12,553 nucleotides of DNA, taken from contig CAITOG010000081.1 of the NCBI GenBank assembly GCA_903893955.1, positions 1 through 12,553 of the forward strand, in the 5' to 3' direction. Positions 1 through 6,509 of this stretch are shown piece after piece. The notes under the pieces were generated by a model. It made no database searches, was not told the origin of the DNA, and saw only the letters and a program-made list of their open reading frames with translations. The position numbers and the translations under genes were made by a program. The stretch comes from an uncultured Actinomycetes bacterium (GTDB lineage: Bacteria; Actinomycetota; Acidimicrobiia; Acidimicrobiales; RAAP-2). How positions within the stretch are numbered: the first letter of the stretch is position 1; the number at the start of each line of letters is the position of its first letter.

Positions 1-1
1 C

Positions 2-1342
2 GACATCGTCGAGGCACTCGTGGGACGCGCCAGCGGCGGGGAGGCGATCGAGGCCTATGCCGCTCGAGGGACCGACACCGAGATACGGATCTACAACGGA
101 GAAATTGAAACTCTGGGGACCGCGACGTCAGCTGGGATCGGCATCAGGGTTCTGCTGGAGTCCACCGAGGGGAGTCGGGTCGGCTTCGCGTGGACTGGCT
201 CGCTTGATGATGCCGCCATCGACCGGGCACTCGACGATGCGCGCGAGAACGCGACCTTCGCCTCACCTGATCCGGCAGTCGTCTTTGCCTCGCCTGACGG
301 CGTGAGCCCCGCCTCGGTGACACTCGCCGATCCAGCGTTCGGGACGATGTCGATCGACGACAAGGTGTCGCTGGTCACCGAGCTCGAAGCCATGACGCGG
401 GCCGCCGACTCTCGGCTTCGACACGTGGATGCGGCCGACTACGGCGACGGCATCGTCGAGGTGGCGCTCGCATCGACGACCGGGATCTCCGCGGAGATGT
501 CGCGGACATCGGCCTACGTGTCAGTGGCCGCCATCGCTGGTGACGCTTCCGAGACGCAGACCGGATCTGGCTTCTCAGTCGGCCGTGGTCCGTCGAGCCT
601 CGATATCGCTGACGCGTCGCGCCAGGCGGTCGAGCGATCGGTCCGGATGTTGGGTGCGGTCAAGGCGCCGTCGGCACTTACGACGGTGGTGTTCGATGCA
701 CGGGTGGCATCAACCGTCCTTGGCGTCCTGGGTGGTGCGCTCTCCGGCGAAGCGGTGGCCAAGGGACGGTCCTTCTTCGAGGGTCGTCAAGGCGAGCCCG
801 TCGCGGTTTCTGGCGTCACCCTGATTGATGACCCCACTGATGCCCGCGCCTACGGTGCTGCTGCGGTCGACGGGGAAGGGTTGGCATGCCGGCGTAACGT
901 CCTTATCGACGACGGGGTGCTGGCTGGCTTCGTGTACGACGCCACGTCAGCCAAGCGCGCAGGAACCGTCTCGACCGGGTCAGCGGTGCGCGGGGGGTAC
1001 GCCGGGACACCGAGCGCAGGGTGCAGGGCGCTGGTGCTTTCCCCTGGCGACCTTGATCTCGATGGAGTACTTGCAGCCGTTGGGAATGGTGTCTACGTCC
1101 AGTCGATCACGGGAGTGCACTCCGGCGTGAGCCCGGTGTCGGGGGACTTCTCGGTCGGAGCCGAGGGTCTGATGATCCGTGACGGGGCGCTCGCAGAGCC
1201 GTTCCGTGAGGTCACTGTGGCCTCAACACTGCAGAGAATGCTCCTTGCGATCATCGAGATCGGTGCCGACCTCACGTGGCTGCCAGGATCCGCTGCTGGC
1301 CAGACGCTGGCTATCGGCGATTTCCAGCTTTCAGGGAGCTAG
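2..1342 (+). CDS. pmbA: TldE/PmbA-family protein, 5'-partial
   Basis: This is the PmbA/TldE partner of the TldD-TldE metalloprotease, which processes small modified peptides and proteins in the cytoplasm. The reading frame is open from base 2, and the first visible residues already look like the N-terminal helix that precedes the family's EAY segment, so the true start is probably just left of the window. A GTG at 20 is possible but would give an oddly short N-terminus. The C-terminal half is typical of the family: a DDG-turn followed by GFVYDATSAKRAG, then STGSAVRGG, SPGDLDLDGVL, GVYVQSITGVHSG, SGDFSVGAEG and a terminal IGADL...GDFQLSG. The zinc-binding HExxxH motif of TldD is absent, as expected for the TldE partner. 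A tldD gene would be expected upstream, outside the window. The stop is 4 bases from the convergent fmdB stop. I am confident of the family and less so of the start. Confidence 0.87.
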   Translation, partial: DIVEALVGRASGGEAIEAYAARGTDTEIRIYNGEIETLGTATSAGIGIRVLLESTEGSRVGFAWTGSLDDAAIDRALDDARENATFASPDPAVVFASPDGVSPASVTLADPAFGTMSIDDKVSLVTELEAMTRAADSRLRHVDAADYGDGIVEVALASTTGISAEMSRTSAYVSVAAIAGDASETQTGSGFSVGRGPSSLDIADASRQAVERSVRMLGAVKAPSALTTVVFDARVASTVLGVLGGALSGEAVAKGRSFFEGRQGEPVAVSGVTLIDDPTDARAYGAAAVDGEGLACRRNVLIDDGVLAGFVYDATSAKRAGTVSTGSAVRGGYAGTPSAGCRALVLSPGDLDLDGVLAAVGNGVYVQSITGVHSGVSPVSGDFSVGAEGLMIRDGALAEPFREVTVASTLQRMLLAIIEIGADLTWLPGSAAGQTLAIGDFQLSGS

Positions 1343-1346
1343 CGAG

Positions 1347-1664
1347 TCATTCAGAGGTCGTGCTCGCCGCCGACGTCGTGCTCGATGTCGTGCTCGACGA
1401 CGAACTCGACGATTCGCTCGGCGTGGTCGAGGCGCTCGCAGACTCTGCCGTTGCCGCGGGCGGGGCAGCAGTCGTCGACTTCGACGAGCCACGTGCATCG
1501 TTCTTGTAGAACCCACTGCCCTTGAAGACGATGCCGACCGACCCAAAGACCTTGCGCAGCGACCCGCCACACTCGGGGCACGTCGTCAGCGCATCGTCGG
1601 AGAATGACTGGACGATCTCGAATTGGTGGCCGCACTTGGTGCACGCGTACTCGTAGGTCGGCAT
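1347..1664 (-). CDS. FmdB-family small zinc-ribbon protein
   Basis: A 105-residue protein beginning MPTYEYACTKCGHQFEIVQ, the signature start of the FmdB/CxxC_CxxC regulatory-protein family. Four cysteines, C8, C11, C29 and C32, form the zinc ribbon. It is followed by GSVGIVFKGSGFYKND, also typical of the family. From about residue 58 to the end the chain is a Ser/Thr/Ala-rich low-complexity tail, probably disordered. Family members are called putative regulators from old work on formamidase operons; the biochemical role is not established. GAGGAG lies a few bases before the ATG and supports the start. A CIRCE operator and a -10 box lie directly upstream, so HrcA-type heat-shock control is likely. 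The gene stands alone, convergent with pmbA and divergent from moaC. Confidence 0.92.
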   Translation of the reverse strand: MPTYEYACTKCGHQFEIVQSFSDDALTTCPECGGSLRKVFGSVGIVFKGSGFYKNDARGSSKSTTAAPPAATAESASASTTPSESSSSSSSTTSSTTSAASTTSE

Positions 1665-1682
1665 CTGGCTCCTCGGCGTCTA

Positions 1683-1709
1683 CTGGCACTCTCGCTTTGT
1701 GAGTGCCAA
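1683..1709. promoter_or_regulatory. CIRCE operator (HrcA-binding inverted repeat)
   Basis: The left arm is CTGGCACTC (1683-1691), then exactly nine bases, then the right arm GAGTGCCAA (1701-1709). The consensus CIRCE is TTAGCACTC-N9-GAGTGCTAA, so 7 of 9 and 8 of 9 positions match and the inner eight bases pair perfectly. It overlaps the last base of a -10 box reading toward fmdB and would cover the predicted start of that transcript, which is the usual CIRCE position. The moaC start is 57 bases away on the other side, so moaC is a less likely target. Confidence 0.78.
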
Positions 1710-1714
1710 TTCTA
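1709..1714 (-). promoter_or_regulatory. Candidate -10 box for fmdB
   Basis: On the minus strand the hexamer reads TAGAAT, one mismatch from TATAAT. Transcription would start near 1702, inside the CIRCE, giving a 5' leader of about 38 bases that contains the GAGGAG ribosome site. I see no convincing -35 hexamer at the usual distance. Confidence 0.5.
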
Positions 1715-1753
1715 GCGGACACTCGGTACCCTCGCGACGTACACCTGGCTGCG

Positions 1754-1759
1754 TAGGAT
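1754..1759 (+). promoter_or_regulatory. Candidate leaderless -10 box for moaC
   Basis: TAGGAT fits the actinobacterial TANNNT -10 pattern and ends six bases before the A of the moaC ATG. Transcription would therefore start at or beside the start codon, giving a leaderless mRNA. There is no strong ribosome-binding site, which agrees with this. The -35 region is not recognisable. Confidence 0.5.
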
Positions 1760-1765
1760 CGGGAC

Positions 1766-2251
1766 ATGCCAGCCCGTGACCAGCTTCGAATTGATCCTCT
1801 GGCCGGGTCGCTGGTCCGTGAGGTGGCCGCCCGCGAACCCACCGCACGACGAGCATTGGCGCGCTGCAAGGTGTTCATGGCTCCCGAGACCACGGACAAG
1901 GTCGTCAACAACGCCATGTCCAAAGGAGATGTCTTGGCCACCGCTCGGGCCGCCGGGATCCAAGCGGCCAAGCGGGCGGCGGAGCTTCTCCCAATGTGCA
2001 ACCTGGTCCTTGTCGGAGCGACCACCGTCAGCTTCGAGTTCGGCGACGACTACATCGAGGTCGAGGTCAGTGTCGAGACGGTGGATCGAACCGGCGTCGA
2101 GATGGAGGCGCTGACCGGGTGCACGGTGGCGGCGCTCACCATCTACGACATGTGCAAGTCCCAGGATCGCTCGATGTTCATCTCTGAGGTTGCGCTCTGG
2201 GAGAAGTCAGGTGGCCGCTCTGGCTCCTGGCGACGAGACCCACCGATCTGA
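1766..2251 (+). CDS. moaC: MoaC-like cyclic pyranopterin monophosphate synthase, variant active site
   Basis: MoaC acts with MoaA to turn GTP into cyclic pyranopterin monophosphate, the first intermediate of molybdenum cofactor. The 161-residue length is normal for the family. Strong family blocks are KGDVLATARAAGIQAAKRA (from K53), TGVEMEALTGCTVAALTIYDMCK (about 109-131) and EKSGGRSG near the end. Aligned by eye to E. coli MoaC, the active-site residues K51, E112, D128 and K131 are kept as K53, E112, D128 and K131. However the invariant CHP motif (His77) reads C78-N79-L80, and the N-terminal MVDVS block is replaced by VREVA (17-21). Activity may therefore differ, or this may be a diverged paralogue. 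The ATG start is backed by the leaderless -10 box. A hairpin follows the stop. No other moa gene is in the window. Confidence 0.85.
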   Translation: MPARDQLRIDPLAGSLVREVAAREPTARRALARCKVFMAPETTDKVVNNAMSKGDVLATARAAGIQAAKRAAELLPMCNLVLVGATTVSFEFGDDYIEVEVSVETVDRTGVEMEALTGCTVAALTIYDMCKSQDRSMFISEVALWEKSGGRSGSWRRDPPI

Positions 2252-2257
2252 GCGAGC

Positions 2258-2279
2258 GCTCCAGCCATCGGGCTGGAGC
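2258..2279. terminator. Hairpin between convergent moaC and ctaG-like genes
   Basis: The arms GCTCCAGCC (2258-2266) and GGCTGGAGC (2271-2279) pair perfectly over nine bases around an ATCG loop. It lies 6 bases after the moaC stop and 4 bases beyond the end of the opposing gene, so it can serve both. There is no T-run on either side, which is common for GC-rich actinobacterial terminators but makes the call less certain. Confidence 0.6.
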
Positions 2280-2283
2280 CGGA

Positions 2284-3114
2284 TCATCGACGATTGCGCC
2301 GATCGGCCCGCTCGAGCTCCCGCTCGACGTCCGCCCAGTGCAGGGGGCTCTCCTCATCCTCCTCTTCGCCCCCTGATCTCATGAACTCGACGTACGCCAC
2401 CGTCCAGAGCACACCGAAGGTCCCGAGCTTCGACAGGTATGCAGCGGCCTGTTGGTCGACGAGCGGTGACATCCCGACCGCGGCGTGCTGCTCGTGCAGT
2501 GAGCTGTAGATCGAGTGGGTGGCAAAGATCCATGCGAAGGAGAGGAAGGTCGGGGCGATCGATTGGGCGAACAGATAGACCGCCTTGCCAGTCCGCGTGA
2601 GGTGTGAGACACCAGGGACTCGATCGATGACCGGGAACCACAGGACCAAGCCTGTCGCGATCGTCAAGGTGAGCACCGCTGCCCGCACGAGACCGCTCGA
2701 TGACGCGGCACTGATGGCGAAGGGCAGCATGGTGACGCCGAGCAGAATGGTCGCCGCCGCGATCGCGATGACCGGTCGTGAGGCTCGAGCCGCGATCCAG
2801 TCGATGGCACGAGGTCGAGTCAGCCGAGCAACGACCTCCGAAGGCGTTCCGAGCAAGAGGAGGGGTGCGGCGCCGAGGATGATGACCTGTCGTTGGAGAA
2901 CTGTCGCTGTGAGCGAACGTGCTTGGGCGAGATCTGCGAGCGGCCACGACAACGAGAGCGCCAGCAGCAGGGCACCCACGATGAAGCACCACCGCTCTCG
3001 GCGACCGATCGGTGGCGCCACTGAGCGGACGGCCTCGTGGTGCCACGCAATCAGAGCGAGGGCGAGCCGGAGGGGCCAACCGCTGATGCTGGGGTCAGCC
3101 CACGAGAACGGCAC
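2284..3114 (-). CDS. CtaG-like cytochrome c oxidase assembly membrane protein
   Basis: A 276-residue protein with about seven hydrophobic segments, near residues 13-24, 42-60, 70-90, 113-134, 142-161, 177-199 and 227-246. The pattern fits the CtaG family (caa3 type), membrane proteins that help build cytochrome c oxidase. Recognisable pieces are SLSWPLADLAQ, the APLLLLGTP stretch after the third segment, LVLWFPVI, and the late DQQAAAYLSKLG. The histidines I would expect in the HMxQH motif of segment three are replaced (T71...Q74-R75), and the HLP-type histidine of segment four is also missing. The C-terminus is an acidic then basic cytoplasmic tail. The GTG start is supported by a strong GAGGAGG ribosome site on the minus strand. 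The start lies 17 bases from the divergent pafBC start. The family call is moderate because of the lost histidines. Confidence 0.7.
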   Translation of the reverse strand: MPFSWADPSISGWPLRLALALIAWHHEAVRSVAPPIGRRERWCFIVGALLLALSLSWPLADLAQARSLTATVLQRQVIILGAAPLLLLGTPSEVVARLTRPRAIDWIAARASRPVIAIAAATILLGVTMLPFAISAASSSGLVRAAVLTLTIATGLVLWFPVIDRVPGVSHLTRTGKAVYLFAQSIAPTFLSFAWIFATHSIYSSLHEQHAAVGMSPLVDQQAAAYLSKLGTFGVLWTVAYVEFMRSGGEEEDEESPLHWADVERELERADRRNRR

Positions 3115-3118
3115 GGCC

Positions 3119-3124
3119 TATCCT
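3119..3124 (+). promoter_or_regulatory. Candidate leaderless -10 box for pafBC
   Basis: TATCCT fits TANNNT and ends seven bases before the pafBC ATG, so the transcript would start at or one base before the start codon. The plus strand has no purine-rich ribosome site here. The same bases read on the other strand form part of the ribosome site of the divergent ctaG-like gene. Confidence 0.5.
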
Positions 3125-3129
3125 CCTCA
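3121..3129 (-). promoter_or_regulatory. Ribosome-binding site fixing the GTG start of the ctaG-like gene
   Basis: The minus strand reads TGAGGAGGA, a near-perfect match to the 16S rRNA tail, 6-8 bases before the GTG at 3114. This decides the GTG start, since no in-frame ATG is nearby. The promoter for this gene must then lie inside the first codons of pafBC on the opposite strand; I could not identify it. Confidence 0.7.
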
Positions 3130-3131
3130 AC

Positions 3132-5069
3132 ATGGCTGCAGATGACGAGAAGCTCGAACGACTCACGGATCTCATTCTTGTCCTCCTGCGCACACCGCGT
3201 CCTCTCTCGCTTGAGGAGATCGTCAGGGAGGTGCCGGGTTACCCCGATGCCCACGATGCCTATCGCCAGGCATTCGAGCGTGACAAGCGACTGCTGCGCG
3301 AAGAGGGGATCTTCGTCACCAAGGAAGCCATCGATGGACCGGAGCAATTTGGCTACCGGATCGATCCTGCTGGCTACTTCCTGCCTGACCTCGCTCTGTC
3401 GCCAGAGGAGCAAGCAGCGCTCAACCTTGCGGTTGCAGCGGTCGACCTGACGGCCGCAGGCGGGGGCGACGCGCTCCGAAAGCTGGGGGTCCGGGAGCTC
3501 GCGGAGACGCGACCGATCGCGTCGCTCGGTGCGCCGATCGGTCTCGATCGGCTCTATCAAGCGATCGCGTCGAAGGCTGAAGTGCGGTTCACCTACCTCG
3601 GCGAGCCACGGACGGTGTCGCCGTGGCGACTTCGTTTTGCAGGGGGGCACTGGTACCTCGCCGGCTGGTCGAAGGAACGGGATGCGGGCCGGAACTTCCG
3701 AGTCGATCGGATCGAAGGAAAGGTCTCGATGGGATCGCCGGGGAGCGCGAGCTTCCCAGAGGGAGCTGCGGTTCGGCTCGACCTGCCTGACGAACCGTGG
3801 ACTCCGGCCGGTGAGACTCTTGACGCCGAGGCGCTCCGGGTTGTCATCAGCCCCGTCCACGCGTGGCGTGTGGCGGCAGAGGTCGGATCAGACCGCGTGG
3901 TGGAGCGTCACGAAAACGGTGCGATCACCGTCGAGATCGAGACATCGGCCTGGCCGCTCGCTCGCTCGTGGATCTTGTCGTTCCTCGAGGAGGCGGAGGT
4001 GGTGAGCCCGAAGGCAGCAAGGGACGATCTGGTGGCATGGGTCGAAGCGGTTCGTGACCAGCCCCGTCGTGGTGGCGACGAGCCGACGCTCGAAGAGATC
4101 GAGGAGTCGCAGTCGTCAGGCGAGCCGTCGACATCGAGCGCCACAGGAGCGCAGCAGCGGCTCCGTCGGCTACTGGCCATGCTCAGCTGGCTTGCAGATG
4201 TTGGGAGCGCGCCGACGGCGGATGTGGCTGAGCGCTTTTCGATGACGCCCGACGAAGTCATCGCAGAGCTCGAGCTCGCAGCGTGCTGCGGGGTTCCCCC
4301 CTACTCGCCAGGTGAACTGATGGACATCATCGTTGATGCTGATGTTGTCGAGGCTCGACTTCCGGAACTCGCGCGGCCACGCCAGCTCACTGCGAGTGAG
4401 GGTGTTGCGCTCGCCGCTGCAGCGAGGATGATCCTTTCGATGCCGGGAAGCGACGACGCAGGGCCGCTGGCACGAGCACTCGACCGGCTCGAGGGCGCCC
4501 TCGGTGATCGGATGGCCGTCGAGGTGGACATCCCGAACCCACCGCTGCTCGGCGAGCTGCAGAAAGCGGTCGACGGGCGGCGGCAGCTCGAGGTCGAGTA
4601 CCTCGCAGCCTCGACCGACGAGCTCACGACCCGGGTCATCGACCCCTTGCTCCTGGCCGTTATCGAGGGTCGGTGGTATCTCGTCGCAGAATGTCAACGC
4701 GCTGGTGCTCGTCGGACCTTCCGCGCTGATCTCTTCAAGTCGGTGAGGGACGTGGGGTCACAACCAGAAGGGCTTGAGACCCCTGCTGTCCCAGACGCTC
4801 CCTTCACCCCGACAGCCGAAGCAGACCTGGTCTTCGTGAAGGTGGACCCCGAGGCCCGATGGATCGCTGACAGCATCCCGTCGGTGGCGCGGCGGTTCGA
4901 AGAGGACGGTGGAGCGACCGTCGCCATCGCCGTCGCCGGTCGGCGGTGGTTCGAGCGGGTTCTCCTGCAGGCTGGAGCGGGGGCATCAGTCATTGCGCCA
5001 CGAGAGCTTCTCGATGTGGGGCGTCACGCAGCCGAGCGCGTCCTTCGGAGGTACCAACCGACGGTGTGA
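3132..5069 (+). CDS. pafBC: Fused PafB-PafC WYL-domain transcriptional regulator
   Basis: A 645-residue fusion of PafB and PafC, the heteromeric activator of the RecA/LexA-independent DNA-damage response in actinobacteria. The PafB half has a winged helix (about 1-75, starting EKLERLTDLILVLL), a WYL domain with W174-Y175-L176 and the following FRVDRIEG, and a C-terminal WCX domain to about 307. A Glu/Ser/Thr-rich linker (about 312-337) leads to the PafC half. There QQRLRRLLAMLSWLADVG opens the second winged helix, a second WYL motif is at W515-Y516-L517 with FRADLFKSV, and the WCX domain runs to the end. In mycobacteria pafB and pafC are separate genes beside the Pup ligase gene pafA; fused forms are known in other actinobacteria. 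Here no proteasome or Pup gene is adjacent. The relaxase gene follows 17 bases after the stop. The ATG start fits a leaderless -10 box. Confidence 0.9.
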   Translation: MAADDEKLERLTDLILVLLRTPRPLSLEEIVREVPGYPDAHDAYRQAFERDKRLLREEGIFVTKEAIDGPEQFGYRIDPAGYFLPDLALSPEEQAALNLAVAAVDLTAAGGGDALRKLGVRELAETRPIASLGAPIGLDRLYQAIASKAEVRFTYLGEPRTVSPWRLRFAGGHWYLAGWSKERDAGRNFRVDRIEGKVSMGSPGSASFPEGAAVRLDLPDEPWTPAGETLDAEALRVVISPVHAWRVAAEVGSDRVVERHENGAITVEIETSAWPLARSWILSFLEEAEVVSPKAARDDLVAWVEAVRDQPRRGGDEPTLEEIEESQSSGEPSTSSATGAQQRLRRLLAMLSWLADVGSAPTADVAERFSMTPDEVIAELELAACCGVPPYSPGELMDIIVDADVVEARLPELARPRQLTASEGVALAAAARMILSMPGSDDAGPLARALDRLEGALGDRMAVEVDIPNPPLLGELQKAVDGRRQLEVEYLAASTDELTTRVIDPLLLAVIEGRWYLVAECQRAGARRTFRADLFKSVRDVGSQPEGLETPAVPDAPFTPTAEADLVFVKVDPEARWIADSIPSVARRFEEDGGATVAIAVAGRRWFERVLLQAGAGASVIAPRELLDVGRHAAERVLRRYQPTV

Positions 5070-5086
5070 GCCATGAAGGCGCCACC

Positions 5087-6298
5087 GTGATCAAGCTTCA
5101 GAGCCTGAAGGATGCGACTGGCGTCTACTTCACCTCAGATCGAGCGCCCGACGTGGCAGCGGTCACGGGTTGGCGACAGCCTGGTGTGTGGCTCGGTCGA
5201 GGTGCTGATGCCGTTGGACTTGGCGGTGGGGTTGCTGAACTCGATTTTCGTCGAGCGCTCGGTGGACAGCTGCCGGACGGAACTGTCGGGCCGTCGCCGA
5301 GACGGCAGCGGTGTGGCCTCGACCTGATCGTCGCCGCCCCAAAGCCGATCAGCGTCCTCTTTGCCACGTCAGATGACGATTCGGCGCGTGCCGTGGTGGA
5401 CGCGCACCTCGCAGGCGTGGGTGCAGCGATGGGCTATCTCGAGGACCGGTCCCTCGCCCTGGCGCGGACTTCGGGCGGGGCGGAGCGCGCACCGATCCGT
5501 GCCGAAGGGGCCATCGCCGCCTGCTTCACCCATGGAACATCGCGTTCTGGGGATCCGCACCTGCACTCCCACGTCGTGGTCGCGAACCTGGCCCGCGGCG
5601 AGGATGGACGCTTCGGAGCGCTCGATCAGCGATCGCTCCGTGCCCACCTCGGCGCTGCCGACGCCGTCTACCAAGGACAGGTTCGATATGAGCTCCGAGA
5701 GCGACTTGCTGTCACATGGGAGCTTGGCATCGACGGCACGATCCGCCTCCAAGGGATCACCGACGCCCAGTGCAACGCGTTGTCGGGCCGAAGCGAAGAA
5801 CGTCGACGAACGCAATGGCGAGAGACGAAGCAGGAGATGCACCGATCGGCGCTGCAGGAGGCGTGGACCCAACGGCTTCGTCATGCGCCGTCCTACGACG
5901 AACCAGCTCGCCTGCGCCGACCGCCAGATCGGGTCGATGAGCACCGTTACGCGTCATGCCTCCACAGTCGTCCTGTCACGCCACGAGTTATCGTGGAATC
6001 GATGGCGAGCGCCTCGGTCGGGGGAGTCTCGAGCTCCGTTGTGGCGGACGAGTTGGCCCGTCTCGGGGTACCTCTTGGGTGGGGCCTGCGCGAGCCAGAG
6101 ATGGCAGCGAGCGCCTGGCTGGTCCCGAGCCGAATGCTGAGGGATCTGGGCCCCCGCCCGACAAGCGCCGAACCGCTCAGACGGTGGTGGGAGGAGCGAC
6201 GACTCCTCGAACGGGTACGGACACGCCCCCAACATCTCCACCCTTCGATCGGCGTGACTCGCGACACACGTGAAGGCCGAGGACAGTCGCTCCGCTGA
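5087..6298 (+). CDS. Stand-alone MobF/TrwC-type relaxase
   Basis: A 403-residue relaxase: it would nick one strand of DNA at an origin of transfer and stay covalently attached to the 5' end. Numbered from the GTG at 5087, the three metal-binding histidines H149, H160 and H162 lie in HGTSRSGDPHLHSHVVVAN, matching TrwC H150/H161/H163 in spacing. D79 in GLDLIVAAPK matches the conserved active-site Asp. WLGRGADAVGLGG near residue 35 is also typical. Only one N-terminal tyrosine, Y14, is available as nucleophile, whereas TrwC has two pairs. The family's usual C-terminal helicase is absent; residues from about 310 on have no motif I recognise. The GTG at 5087 has GAAGG seven bases upstream. A second GTG at 5066 overlaps the pafBC stop (GTGA) and is the alternative. 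Close spacing suggests co-transcription with pafBC. Confidence 0.86.
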   Translation: MIKLQSLKDATGVYFTSDRAPDVAAVTGWRQPGVWLGRGADAVGLGGGVAELDFRRALGGQLPDGTVGPSPRRQRCGLDLIVAAPKPISVLFATSDDDSARAVVDAHLAGVGAAMGYLEDRSLALARTSGGAERAPIRAEGAIAACFTHGTSRSGDPHLHSHVVVANLARGEDGRFGALDQRSLRAHLGAADAVYQGQVRYELRERLAVTWELGIDGTIRLQGITDAQCNALSGRSEERRRTQWRETKQEMHRSALQEAWTQRLRHAPSYDEPARLRRPPDRVDEHRYASCLHSRPVTPRVIVESMASASVGGVSSSVVADELARLGVPLGWGLREPEMAASAWLVPSRMLRDLGPRPTSAEPLRRWWEERRLLERVRTRPQHLHPSIGVTRDTREGRGQSLR

Positions 6299-6509
6299 CC
6301 GTGGGGCCATCGGGGAGAGTGACGCCACGACTAATTCGCCGACGGACCATCAAGGGCCTTCACAAGTGTCCCTAGAGTGGACATTTCCCGCCTGTGCCAG
6401 CCCCAAGGTTGCGAGGTCAAAGCGGGACGGGCAGTGGAACCGTGTGTGCGGAGTGCGACCGAGATGGACATCTCGGCTGGAACACGAACTTTGATCCGCG
6501 ATGACATCA
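6299..6509. other. Convergent intergenic region with inverted repeats; candidate oriT or terminators
   Basis: These 211 bases lie between the relaxase and coupling-protein stop codons and hold no convincing ORF. Two inverted repeats stand out. At 6364-6386, AAGTGTCC and GGACATTT flank seven bases, with one G-T pair. At 6459-6476, CCGAGAT and ATCTCGG pair over seven bases around GGAC. TGGACAT occurs in both (6378-6384 and 6465-6471). Inverted repeats beside a relaxase gene can mark an oriT, but between convergent genes they can equally be terminators. No nic-site sequence can be assigned by eye. Confidence 0.4.
6459..6476. terminator. Hairpin near the coupling-protein stop
   Basis: The arms CCGAGAT (6459-6465) and ATCTCGG (6470-6476) form a perfect seven-base stem with a GGAC loop. 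It is 33 bases downstream of the coupling-protein stop on the minus strand and 160 bases downstream of the relaxase stop. No T-run follows on either strand. It may be a weak terminator or part of a transfer origin. Confidence 0.35.

Noticed and set aside
3051..3860. 269-codon minus-strand ORF
   Set aside because: It lies opposite the well-supported pafBC and ctaG-like genes, is rich in Arg/Pro/Ser and shows no family motif; it is a shadow frame in GC-rich DNA.
5369..5944. 191-codon minus-strand ORF
   Set aside because: It is antisense to the relaxase, whose catalytic motifs are clear in the plus frame; no recognisable domain.
6441..6451. GTGTGTGCGG, loosely like the F-plasmid nic region
   Set aside because: The resemblance is a few bases of GT repeat; too weak to assign a nic site.
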